Assembly (NCBI GenBank): GCA_030704615.1
Contig: CM060732.1
Location: 51,131,053-51,195,052, forward strand
DNA: 64,000 bases
Reading direction: 5' to 3'
DNA from: Takakia lepidozioides
Taxonomy: Eukaryota > Streptophyta > Takakiopsida > Takakiales > Takakiaceae
The notes below the pieces were generated by a model that searched no databases, was not told where the DNA came from, and worked only from the letters and a program-made list of their open reading frames with translations. This document shows positions 46,152-56,896 of the stretch, one piece after another; within the stretch, counting starts at the first letter, position 1; every line of letters starts with the position of its first letter. Made by a program: the position numbers and the translations under genes.

Positions 46152-46263
46152 ATCTGAACCCCATACCACATGTCTACCATCACAATCGTTGTGCCTACAA
46201 AGTACTTGTCTCTGCAGTACAGCTATGAATATTGTAAGAAAATTTGTAGTAAGTCAGGGAAGA

Positions 46264-46370
46264 GGGGGTGGGGGGATTTGACCGGGGTGGGCTGGAGGAG
46301 CCCCCCCTTGCCGGAAGCAGGCCAAAGTATTGTCGGATCACACGCTTGTATTAAGTTGTTATATTATACC
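46264..46370. repeat. Isolated arm of the 50.4-51.1 kb foldback element
   Basis: It matches 51010-51125 in the same orientation: GGTGGGGGGATTTGAC, then CTTGCCGGAAGCAGGCCAAA and TTAAGTTGTTATATTA. It lies directly beside the Harbinger element, and its partner arm is not found on the left. Confidence 0.6.
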
Positions 46371-47005
46371 GTACGTAAGTGGGTGAGAAGGGTCGACCCA
46401 CTTAAGGCCAGGCCACACTTGGAAATAGCCTACCAACACGATAAGATCTATCAGCGCGATAGGTGCATACCTTACCGCTGTTCACACCTATAACTATCAT
46501 TTTGGGCTATTTCACGTTGTTAACTAATTATTTGGGTTCATACTTGCAACAGAGTTATAGATACTTGAGATTTGTAGTTATCTGCGTTGACGATAGAACA
46601 CGTCTGCGGCGCGCTATCCCTGATGATTGTCCTGCTGCAATCCAAATTCCATTTCATCATTTCGTCTGTCACTTGAATCACCTTTGCACTCACCTCAGAG
46701 CTGCTTCATAGCGTCATTCCATCATTTCATTTCATTAGTTTTTGCGTCTCACTTGCTGTTCCATTTCTTGTAGAGTTTCTCTCCGTTTTTGCAGATCATT
46801 GTTTCAGCATTTCCTATCTTTCTCTCTGTGTCTTCCCCTAGGCTCATATGGTCGTATAGTCACCATGAGGCCATTGCAAATTGTGCTCTTGGCGCAGTTT
46901 CTGCAGCTTATCATACAAGCGCAATCTCAAATTCTAGAACTCTCCTATGCGTCAAATTCAATTGCAGGTCTATGTGGATTATAATCATTCATTGATGCCG
47001 ATGAA

Positions 47006-48256
47006 GTGGACACTAGGTTAAGATTCATGAAGATCCAAAATGCTTTGATTCTTCATCAGTACCGTTTATCGTGTGTCTGTGAGCTTCTAGCAAGCCAAGA
47101 ACTAGGAGATTGGGTAAAGGCGAGATCCACTACATGGTACTCGCAATTTCTGGTCACTCATTACGACGATCAACGCTGGATAGAGCACTTTAGAGTCAGT
47201 AGAAGTTCTGTGAACCATTTGACAGAAAAGATCAGACACCTGATGGAAAAAAAAAACACACAAAATACCGTTGTGCCATTCATGTTGGCATTCGAGTGGC
47301 TTGTTCTTTATATAAGCTAGCTCATGCGGCTGAATACCTACAATGCTCAAAGCTGTTCGCTATTGGAAAATCGACAGTCTACCTCGTCTTGAGAGAGTTC
47401 GTTCATGTCGTAAATATCTTTCAAAAATACTATTCGCTGGCCAGATGGCAACCATTTGACTTATGTGATGATATGTTTCAAAAGCTTATGCGGGCTCCCA
47501 TCAATTGTTGGAGCCATAGATGTATCTCAAATCCATATTCAGAAGCCGAAGGGCCAAGCATTTGCCGCTGATTATTATTCCTGCAAGTGTAAAGCGTACA
47601 GCCTCCAACTACAGGCAGTCGTGGACCATAATAAACGCTTTCGTAACATTTTCGCTGGTATGCCAGGCAGTGTGAACAACAGAAGAATTTTAAGACTCTC
47701 CAGTCTTTACAACAAAGCAACATATGGGGATTTATTCAATGCAGAACGTGGTCAAGATGGGATAAAACCATTCATAATTGGAGACAAAAGGTACCCACTC
47801 TTGCCCTTGTTAATGATCCCACACAAGCAGACTAGAATGCGCCATACGATTCTAGAATCATTGTACAACAAACAATTGTGTCGTAGGAGAGTGGTGGTTG
47901 AAAACTCCTTCGGCATTCTCAAAAAATGGTTCAGAGAACTTTTAATCAAGACCAATCTTCATATCTTGTTCATACCCGATGTCGTATGTTGCTGTTGTAT
48001 GCTGCATAATCTGATAATGGACGGAAAGGATACAGATATTCGTACATTACTGGCACAACTTGAAATGGAAAACACAGGAGGTCAACGTGCTGGGAGGGGG
48101 AACAGAGATGAAGATTGGATTCAAGCTGACAATAATGCAGCAAATGACGACGGTGAACAAGTGGTCCTCCAAACCGGCGAGATATCAAGCAATGATCAGA
48201 AAACCATACTTGAGCAATATTTGGGGAATCACAGACCTCAGCAACGAAGGAGATGA
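47006..48256 (+). pseudogene. Harbinger-type DDE transposase (frameshifted)
   Basis: The N-terminal part (47006-47320) reads WYSQFLVTHYDDQRWIEHFR and SRSSVNHLTEKI. After a stop/shift near 47320 come a helix-turn-helix-like IGKSTVYLVLREFVHVV and then, after a second shift near 47490, the catalytic region. The first Asp is in GAIDVSQIHIQKP. The second acidic position falls in MPGSVNNRRILR, where relatives have His-Asp, so it appears changed to Asn. The Glu is in VVENSFGILKKWFR. A C-terminal acidic tail follows to a stop at 48254-48256. With two frameshifts and the altered second Asp this copy should be inactive, although the family may have active members elsewhere. Confidence 0.85.
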
Positions 48257-48458
48257 TTCATAGGAAAATGAACTTTCTAAGTTTCTCTGGAACGCTCGGA
48301 ACAAAATGCGTCCAAATCAATTACAATTTGAAATTCAATTGTCTAATGGTCGCTAATCTAGAAAACGTTTGACTGTACAATGGCTGTGAAACTAGAAGTA
48401 CCCACTTTCCGAATTCCATTTTGATAGTACAATGGATGTGAAGTGATCTTGTGCTCGC

Positions 48459-49638
48459 TCAACTGGCTATGTTGGTAACTTCTTCTGGCTGTTCCTTATC
48501 TGAAGAGTCAGCCAAGTTCACTGGGGGAGGCATCAAATCTTTGTTCTGAATGAATGCATGGCACATGGTTGTGCTCAAGTTAGTCAGTACACCCACCGTA
48601 TTTTTGTTTGTCCTCAGAAGTTTCCTGTCTCTTGCTTTCAGATATGCCAAATGTTCTTTGGATGTGCGATCTTGGTTATCCCTGCGATGGTCTTCAATCT
48701 CCTTTTGAGTTGAATTCATTCGGTCCATTGCCTCACGATGACTTTAGAATTTTTATCTGTCGCCTCTATGACTAGCGAGAAGACACTATTCCTCTTCCGC
48801 TTCTGGCCTGTACTCTCGGCTACTGGCGTTATTGGGGGATTCGTTGTTGGAGGATTTAATTTCGCTGGAAAATTTGCTGATGGAGCCTCTGATGGCGTAT
48901 CAGGTATATTGATGATATGATTAGGACGCTGCAGAGTGCTTTCGGAGGTGTCGTCAAGATTTATGACGTTGAGTCTGGCTCTTTGCTCGTTTGCTTGAGC
49001 CGCTGTTGAATTTGGCTCGGGAACAAAATCATCGCCCAACAATTCCGCCATGAGAGATGTTTGTGGGTGAGCTGTCTCATCCTCTTCTTCTTGTTCTTGT
49101 ACCGGAGCAATACAGACGCCATCTCCCATAGCGTGCCAGATCTCTCACGTGTAGTGGAGCGTTTATGATCATCTCCCCTTTGAACGCTTCTATAATACTC
49201 ATGGTTGAGTTGATGCGAGAGATGAAATTTGTCACAGTCCTCTATAGTTAAATCCCAATAGGGTGTGTTGTGCCCCGTCCCATTATGATAGTCAGACAAT
49301 TTTTTGAAGTCTGAATTCAAGCCGTTCCACTTATCCTTGCACATCTTCCCTTTTCTTGGACTCTTTGAGCGTGTGATCTTCTGGAGTTCATCCGCGATTC
49401 TGTTCCACTTTTGGGTAGCAGGTACCATATGACTTCTGGGGTCGACCAATTCTTTCTGCATGACATGCTCCATATGCTTGCACTTTATCAGCCCCAAAAC
49501 TTTTGCGTGCTCCCAGTTCGTATTGCGTTGGCGACCGGGTGTAGCTGCTTTTTTTCCCTTGCCTTGGCCTGTGTTTCTTGCATTTCCTGCATTCTCTCTT
49601 TCTGCCTGTGTATCGTTTGAAGAATATGTATCCGGCAT
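48459..49638 (-). pseudogene. Harbinger Myb/SANT-like DNA-binding protein (frameshifted)
   Basis: The minus-strand frame from 49638 has a basic Ser/Gly-rich start, then a Myb/SANT-like (trihelix) domain with tryptophans in NTNWEHAKVLGLIKCKHME, TQKWNRIADELQKITRSKSP and MCKDKWNGLNSDFKKLSDYH. A shift near 49100 leads to an acidic, Pro-rich middle (MAELLGDDFVPEPNST) and, after a stop near 48715, a basic coiled C-terminus (KEHLAYLKARDRKLL). In PIF/Harbinger elements this second protein binds the element ends and aids nuclear import of the transposase. It converges with the transposase gene, the two 3' ends being about 200 bases apart. Confidence 0.8.
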
Positions 49639-49982
49639 TGCTGCAACTGAAGTGCACTTGTGTGCAGTCCAAACGAAGGAGGAGTTCTTGTGCTTCGAGC
49701 GGGGAAGGGCAAGCGCGGGGAAGAGTGTGTTGTGAGCGGGAGAGAAGATACCATCCTAGGTTTCAAACTGGTAGCTAACCACGATCAATAGTGCAATGGG
49801 AATCTATATTTTCTGTGGATTTTACCAACCCGGCTGTTAGATATCAGCGACACTATCTGCTAGTGATAAGGCCGGTGATAGCGTGCATGTGGCAGTTACT
49901 TAGTGAAATCTGACGCAAGTATGAACGGAGATAGTTTATTTCGGGTTTATCGCCACCGCTATCGGCAGGTGTGGCCTGACCT

Positions 49983-50441
49983 TTACATAGCATTTAATTT
50001 GCTTATGGCCCATTCATACTCGTAAATAAGTCTTACCTAGAAATAGTGTTAAAAAAGAAAAGAAAAAAAGGGGTGTCTTACCTTTAAACTTTTGAAACTA
50101 ATAATTGGGTGACAGATAAAGTCATTGGCAGGCTTTCTTCTTCATCTATTGTATTTAATGATTAGAGATAACTTAACCCATGAGCAAGGGTAAGGTACCC
50201 CCTGGAATAAATAAAGGGGGAGGTAGAGGTGATGCTACATTAATTTTGTCATTTTCCACATAGATTACCTTGCACATATCTATAGATTATTTATCCACCG
50301 CATTAGCCGGGAGGTTAAGTTTTACTTGCAAATGTAAATGGGCCATACACACATCCCTGGATAACCATTAGTATGCAATGTACCATTGCAAGAGCTGATA
50401 CTTGTTAGTTGAAACTACTTGCTCAATGGATGTAAGAACGG
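49983..50441. other. Intergenic, no gene recognised
   Basis: AT-rich spacer between two elements. Nothing coding seen. Confidence 0.5.
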
Positions 50442-51125
50442 AAGATAATAGGAATAATGTAAGAACTTAATGTACACGTGCAACCTCTAACAGGATGGTA
50501 CGCTGGTTTCCGGCATGTCAAATCTTCCCCACCCTCTCTTGAGGGTGACATGGAACTGAAGGAGTGTCAACTCCAGTCGGGGTTACACGACGAGGTGTGT
50601 AACTCCACTTGGGGTTACACAGAATGGAGTGTAACTCCAGTCAGTGTAACCCACACTTGGTTTCGAAATTTGACTAAGTCCAAATGTGGCTAAGTATAAA
50701 ATGGACCAACTAGAGTTACATGAGAAATCGAGGTTACATAGGGTTACACCAAGTGAAGGGTTACATCGACCAGGGTTACACCGAGTGGAGGGTTACATCG
50801 ACCAGGGTTACACTGAGTGGAGAGTTACATCAATCAGGGTTACACCGAGTGTAGGGCTACATCAACTGGGGTTACATTGCCACAACCTCCCATCAGGAGC
50901 TGAACCCAGAACCTCGCCACCTCCATTGTTATCACCTTACCATCATACCCACCACAGCTTGCAACCCACTCGGATTCATAAGTATTTAATAGTGAAACCG
51001 AGATAATATGGGGTGGGGAAGATTTGACAGGAGCCCTGCCGGAGGAGCCCAGCTTGCCGGAATCCAGCGAAAGTACTGTCAGATTACACGCGTCCATTAA
51101 GTTCTTACATTATTCCTACTATCTT
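50442..51125. mobile_element. Foldback/MITE element with long inverted arms
   Basis: Arms 50442-50534 and 51010-51125 are inverse complements, best at the outer ends (AGGAATAATGTAAGAACTTA, then GTCAAATCTTCCCCACCC inward). The interior has GTGTAACTCC/GGGGTTACAC words and the 32-bp tandem array at 50740-50868. No transposase is encoded. A related arm lies at 46264-46370. Target-site duplication is unclear. Confidence 0.7.
50740..50868 (+). repeat. 32-bp tandem repeat, about four units
   Basis: Units start at 50740, 50772, 50804 and 50836 with AGGGTTACACC, and each contains a second GGGTTACATC half. A partial fifth unit follows. Exact spacing of 32 bases, with a few substitutions per unit. Confidence 0.9.
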
Positions 51126-52620
51126 CTTGTAAGAACATAGGCTTTGTAAATTCGCTTGATGCAACTTAAGTACCTTGCCCTTTTCTAAGTTTTACTTGGA
51201 AAAAATTGCTAAGAAAATCAGCGGAAATTCTAACTATGCATCATAAAAGTCCGTCTAAAGATTCCCTTCATGTTGCGTGCTCCTTGAATCCACAAGTGGG
51301 CCACTCTGAAAAAACAAAAAGAGGCACCGCAAAGCAAAGCCAACATGAATGAGAGCCTCTTCCCCTTGTGGCTACTGCCCCCTTTTCGGAGATGTGCTGA
51401 AACAAAGTATTCGATATTCCTCCACCACATAATAGGGGCCATGCACGATTAGTCGGCCCATTGCGTAGCCCAGATATTCATATTCACATGCAGCAACTTT
51501 CCAGTGGGAAATGTCCACATCTTCCCAGCTTTTCGGAGCGACCCAAGGTGGCGTGGTGCAATTGGCAAAAAGATCCTCAACATGGGGTTAGTAACGCACG
51601 CAAGTTCATAAGCTAAGAGAATATTTGAAGTAATTTATAACATAATGTATGCATTGCACAATGTGATCTCCTAGACACAAGAAGAGTCTTTGCTGCAATC
51701 CAAAATACAACTTGAAGGCTCGTCTGCTTTACGCCTTCATGGCACTTGAGTTTTTTTTTTTTTTTTTTTCCCTCCTTTCTAATGCAATATAGGGGTTTCA
51801 GTCCCCTTTTCTTTTATAAAAAACTGATAAATAGAGTAATTTAAAAATAGAGTAATATTGTAAGACAGATGTAGCCTATGCTCTGATTATTTTTTCCAAA
51901 GCTTCTTTGAGTTACAACTTGGCCTTTGTCCCTTTCACAATAAAAGTAGATAAACTAAGAAATATTTAAGTGTGATTGGCCATAATGTAACCCTTAAACG
52001 CCCAGTGCCTTTTTATTGATTTTGTTAAAAAAAAAAAAAAAAGAAACAGAAGAAGAAAAACATCAATAAAAAAAATTCTAGCGATGACTGAAGGTCGGGA
52101 GACTACTTTAGCGTAGAGCAGGAATAGGGTGCTTTTGTGCCATATCATCATCACCATGTCATCTCTGCCACGTCATCATAGCCACGTTTCATCGTCGTCA
52201 AGTTTCTTGGAACCTGCCCGAACTGCCCGGAAAATCCGAAAGTAACTGCTTGAACTATACTTCGTCGAGACTGACCCCTTTCCTCCCTGCTGAATCTGTT
52301 TGCTGTTCGAAGGAGAGAGAGAGCGCGCGAATCTACTCTAAGACTATGTTTGCTCCAGATTTGGCAAGAGAGCCGCGGGCTGAATCTGATCTGCTGCCAG
52401 GAACTTGGGGGCATCTACAGTTGAACCAGAGAAACAACAAGGTAGAGCCATGAGATATTTTTGGCAGGGGGTAGGGGGCAGTGGGGAAGAAGGTAAGACA
52501 ACTTCTTGGAAGATGAACGTCATCAAATTGTAGAGACACAGAGAGAATATAGCAATAACCATGTTTACATATGCGGATTGTCAGGGTCAGTGACTTGGAG
52601 CAGAGTGATGGTTGGCTGAG

Positions 52621-52622
<2 letters not shown>
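51126..52622. other. Intergenic, no gene recognised
   Basis: It holds an 18-base T run near 51752 and A/T-rich low complexity at 52030-52080. A short frame at 52350-52440 ending at a GTAGAG site might be an exon. No motif. Confidence 0.4.
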
Positions 52623-52658
<36 letters not shown>

Positions 52659-52668
52659 TTGACAGGTT
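52623..52668. repeat. Uninterrupted poly(C), 46 bases
   Basis: A pure run of C followed by TTGACAG and the ankyrin-like exon. If that exon is real, the run occupies the place of its polypyrimidine tract. Confidence 0.95.
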
Positions 52669-52675
52669 CTAGCGT

Positions 52676-52881
52676 ATTTGTACGGGAAAGAGCGGGCCGG
52701 AGAGAGAAAATCAGGCTGCCTGAGAACTTGTCTACGTGCACTCCATACAAAAAGCTGGTAGCTGTTGCAGCTTTGGGTAATGTTGAGGAGGTCCCAAATT
52801 TTCTACATTCAGATCCAGGGTGCACTCCAGATTCCACGAAAAAGTCACTGCGCACAGCTGCATTGGGGAATGCCCTATCAG
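52676..52881 (+). other. Possible ankyrin-like exon
   Basis: Between an acceptor (TTGACAG) and a donor (GGTATCC) one frame reads KLVAVAALGNVEEVPNFLHS and STKKSLRTAALGNALSG. The two A-ALGN segments about 33 residues apart fit the ankyrin repeat period (helix start plus GN-E-V). Consensus Thr-Pro-Leu-His is degraded. No joining exons could be phased with confidence, so it is a partial or dying gene. Confidence 0.35.
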
Positions 52882-53639
52882 GTATCCGTCAATTTACTCC
52901 AGGGGTTCGAATGTGGGAACTGGTGAAAGTGATCTGTATTATGACGATAATATTTGTGCCGTGAGTCTCACCCGCATCTACTGGGCTGATTTGTCATGAT
53001 GATTCTCACTTGGAAGATGATCGAGATCTCACCTTATGCCTTTTGTAACGAAAAATTAGTGGTGGATTGTTAGTGATTACAATGGTCTCTTGGACGTGCT
53101 TCTGAGAAGTCCCAGTATTGTGGCTACAGAGAGGTTCTTATTGTCGGTAGTAGAACCTCAAATTGAGTTTTTGCTGAACAATGCCAGAATGTTGGCATTC
53201 CCGCAAAGCCTGCAAACAATCACCAGTACCCAATCTTTTTTTTTTTCCCTCCAGGGATGGCCTACACCTTCCTGCCCTGGCAACTTGACGAATCCCAATT
53301 ACAGATTCAAGGGCGGATGGGTCTTTTAATTTTCTCAGTGTGTGATTGTTCGGAAGTTCTGCGCTTCAAATGACACATTTAAAGAAGGGGGCTTACCTCC
53401 CAAAATCTCTTCATCAGTATATTGGTCGTTGGCGGTCCAGGTTGCTTCTGATTGTCCTCAAACAAGTGGGGTGGGGGGGATCCTGTGGAATAATGTTAAT
53501 TTAGTTTGCAAGTCACTGAACCCCAGTACTTTTCAATATGTTTCCCTGTTGGTAGGGACAGCTTTTTGATCTACATCTTAAAGCCTTTTAATCATTTTGT
53601 TGGTGCTGTCATGAGGTTCTCAGCTGATTGACTGTGTCT

Positions 53640-53830
53640 TGACTTTTAGGACTGTGAACAGATAGGCCAAAGTTACAGGCAGGAATAGAACCAGAACTTC
53701 CCATCCCACTTTGGACATATCCACTCTCCCTTTCCTCTTCTGTGTTCAAAGGTAGGCTCCCCAACCTAAGTTTACAATTCAGCTCTGAATCTATGCCAAA
53801 GTGGGGTAAAATTTGAGTTGTGAGCTTGTA
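53640..53830 (-). pseudogene. Short LINE remnant
   Basis: The minus-strand reading CKLRLGSLPLNTEEERESGY matches the KLRAGSLPLN segment near the C-terminus of the LINE at 61189-62730. Only this piece is left, and the following zinc-binding part is frameshifted. Confidence 0.5.
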
Positions 53831-55325
53831 AGAGCAAGAGACATTGATTCCATGAGACTGCACAATCCAGGGTGGGGGAATAAGATGGGACGAGGGCACC
53901 TTGGATAGCAGGTGTATGGCCAATGTGCATGCAATGCTTCCAGGGCAAGTTGGGGGTGATTCCCGCGTAGGCACAGACATGAACATTTGTCTTGGATAAG
54001 CTTCCATTCCTGAATCATGCACATAGAAGTGATAACCACGCATGAACATGAACATTTGTTCTGGATAAGCTTCCATTCCTGAATCTTGCACAGAGAAGTG
54101 AGAACCATTGAATGACTAGTACTACTTTGAGAGATGAAGGACCTGATTTGCGAGGAGCAACATATCAGTAGTATGAGTGTTGGTTTGGGTGGTGGCAATG
54201 TGAGAGATGACCAGAGCATAGTCTGCTGGTTATTTTCTACCACGTACCAGGATAGTGAGTTTGGGGGTGAGGCATAGTACCTTGTTGGTTGTTGAATTGA
54301 CGAGAACATTGCCAGATTTGGGAGTTTCCCAAAATTTGAGTGGTGCTGAGATTTGAGCAGCATAGTGCTATTGAGTTCAGATGTCATACCTCTAGTGAGT
54401 TCATATGCGGAGTGAGCCCAGAAGGTGTGATGACCATCAAATCGTATGTTTGGGGTATCTATATGACACAACAAGATTGTCCAGGTCTTGTAAGTAAATG
54501 CAGGAGTATAAATAACAGTATAATCACTCTGGCGTTTAGGAATTTGGCACCTGGTGAGGGAGAAATCTCTGCTTAGGGTGAGCGACCTGCACCTAAACAC
54601 ATCTGATCGAACCAGCAAGATGTGGGGAAAAGAGGCTGGAAGCCGGCAGGTTGAAGCACACGTTCAATGGGCAACAGCCCCATCGACATGCGGTTGTTGG
54701 AGTGAGGTGGCCTCTGGCTGCTGCAAAGTATGAGCAGCTGCTCATGTGTGCGACATGACCCCTTGCAAGAGCCGCTGATCTTGGCATAGGGTGGCGGAGC
54801 TGTGGGCAGAGAGATGACATTGAGTATACATAGCAGAGCACGCCATGCTTCCCAAAAGTAGTTTCAGAATGATGTTGATGGCGCTTCCTGTAAAGCTGAA
54901 GCTAGCGGGACTGAGTGATGAAGTAATACTTAGACCAATGGCACATCTGGTGGTTTTGGTGATGCGGAAGCCTGATTCGCCACGGCCTTCTGGCACTGTG
55001 AGAGGAGGTAAGCCGGGGCCAAGAGGGCAGGAAAGTAAGGTGGCAGGCAAAGCTGATGCTACCAGCGATCGGGGTTGGCCGGGCAGAGTAATGCTGGCTG
55101 TTGCTGGAAATCAGCCCAGTTGACCTTATCAGCCCTCTGGCAACTGTTGGGGGTTGTTCCAAATCAGTTACAGGAAGGCCTTCATGCCTTTTTGCTGGAG
55201 AGTGAGCACTGTTTAGGAGAAGCGTCCATTTGACCGTAACCCAACAAGAGCCCAGCAAATCCAGGTTCCCATCCTTGGGATTATATGGGCTAGTAGCAGC
55301 GATCTCTTGGTTTTTTGTTAAACTC
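53831..55325. other. Intergenic; long minus-strand frames without motif
   Basis: Minus-strand open frames at 53791-54618 and 54902-55327 are long for chance but carry no recognised motif. A direct duplication of about 60 bases (GGATAAGCTTCCATTCCTGA at 53995 and 54062) accounts for repeated peptide in the first. No gene called. Confidence 0.35.
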
Positions 55326-55800
55326 ATAAAACATTGTTGGCCATAGCCTTGTGGTCAAGGACCTTGTGCCAGTTTGGGCAGAGAAGAGAGAGACGGAATT
55401 AGTAGTGTTGTTCCCTGCAAACGTTGGCTGCCCATAGCCTCACAGCTGCAATTAAGAGAGAGAGAGAATGTACTCATGAGACTTTGTTTGCCGTACCCTT
55501 GTTGCCACAGACCCTTTTGTGAGCAGACTCACTCCAGTAGTGGCTTACCTTCACATAAGGAATTAGTTAGGGCTTTCCAGATTTGGAGTTTTTCTATGCG
55601 TCCTTCTGAAACGAACATTCACAGACATTGTTTGCCACAGCCTTGTGGGAGGGCCCAGTGCCAGCTTGGGCAGAAGAGATAGAGAGATAATATACTCGTG
55701 TCGTACCCTGCAAACATTGGCTTGCCATACCCTTACAGTCATCAACCCCGCAAGAAAGTAACCCTCCTGGACTCTGGAGCCTTTTACGAGGTTCACACCA
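55326..55800. repeat. Dispersed repeat, several partial copies
   Basis: Copies of the unit whose hallmark is TAGCCTTGTGG ... CCAGTTTGGGCAGA followed by a GA-rich run and TGTACTCATGAGAC. A second module is CTTACCTTCACATAAGGAAT with GGGCTTTCCAGAT. Related copies lie at 13975-14030, 28995-29010 (inverse), 37028-37060, 59440-59540, 60880-61150 and 62730-62790. Confidence 0.6.
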
Positions 55801-56017
55801 CTGGATTACTCTAGTGGCTGTGACTGGGTATGGCCTCCAAAAGCATCAACATGTGAGTAGGCACAGATGGGGTCTACTTACCCAACCACGGTTGTACAAA
55901 ATTCTTTGCCTAAGACAAGTGTAGACGAAGTTGTCTGGATGGAAGCAGAAGGCAGAGGACGGACGTGAAGGAAGCACTGTTTGTTTGTGCAGGCTGAATC
56001 TGGCTACTCACCTGTTT

Positions 56018-56278
56018 GCAGTCTCTCACAGGCGCAGGGATGGCAGTGCGATCCGCAGCTATGTTGCGCCGGGAGGTGGAGGCCATACGCAAGGCCTTGT
56101 GTTGTCCTTGTGGTGAACCGGCGGAAGTCCTCACAGCATGCAGAAAACTAAGCGGCCAGTCTGTGGAGTGGAAATGGGAATCCATTGTGGCAATGCTGGA
56201 TCAGAGGTCCTTGAAAGTCAGCTTTGGCAAAACTTCTTCGCAGATCCTTCACAGGGGTGGGACAACAGGTCTGCTAAG
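56018..56278 (+). other. Possible exons of an unrecognised gene
   Basis: After an acceptor (TTTGCAG) the frame reads MAVRSAAMLRREVEAIRKAL, CCPCGEPAEVLTACRKLSG and SVEWKWESIVAMLDQRSLKV, and meets a donor-like AAGGTCAGG near 56280. A second candidate lies at 56515-56650 (acceptor TTCTACAG) with WSNPPWEKAELAALMQS. The two look like protein, but I cannot name a family or confirm that they join. They could also be 5' exons of the PPR gene. Confidence 0.28.
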
Positions 56279-56896
56279 GTCAGGTTAGCTTCATTTGAAT
56301 TGGCTTGTTAAGGAGGACCTGTGGCTGAAGCTGACATGATGATGTTTGTGCTCTTGATTGTATCTCCAGTTGCTGAGAAAACATATTCTTCTTTGTCTCT
56401 GGGACGTGACAGTAGGTTGCTCAAGGTTGTTTCCTGCTGGTTGGAAGATGCTTGGTGGTTGTAGTGAAGTCTGTGCAAGTCTAGGGTTGAAGCCTCTCAC
56501 TTTTGGCTTCTACAGAAAAGCCCAAGATCGCCAGACTTTAGACAAATGCACAAAGGAGGTCCTCTGGAGTGAGAGTTGGTCAAATCCTCCTTGGGAGAAA
56601 GCAGAGCTTGCCGCCCTAATGCAAAGTACAGCACAATCTGTTGATGTATACAATGGAGCTCCTGGGCAAAAAGATAGCGGGTATTGCTCAAAGTGGCCCA
56701 CTCAAACAGATAGAATGGGTAGAGTCTGTTCTCTAAGTACATGACTGCTGTAGTTTGTTTATTAATATGTACCAAGACACTTGTGCTCCTGTCAGATGTT
56801 TTCGGCAGTATCCAGGACCTTTTGGATAATACTTGGGTCCGAGTCCAAAGATCCTAACAATAGTCATGCAGCACGGCAGGGTTGAACCAGGGAGAA

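Larger units (their letters stand above)
46405..49982. mobile_element. PIF/Harbinger DNA transposon, decayed autonomous copy
   Basis: The 3,578-bp element starts AGGCCAGGCCACACTTG and ends as the inverse of AGGTCAGGCCACACCTG, flanked by TTA on both sides (46402-46404 and 49983-49985), the 3-bp target duplication typical of PIF/Harbinger. Subterminal GATAGYG/CTATC words occur at both ends. It carries the two genes expected of the superfamily, convergent: a DDE transposase (+) and a Myb/SANT-like protein (-). Both are frameshifted. Confidence 0.88.

Noticed and set aside
53791-54618. Minus-strand frame of 275 codons as a gene
   Set aside because: It contains a direct duplication of the DNA and low-information peptide, no domain, and part of a LINE relic at its 3' side.
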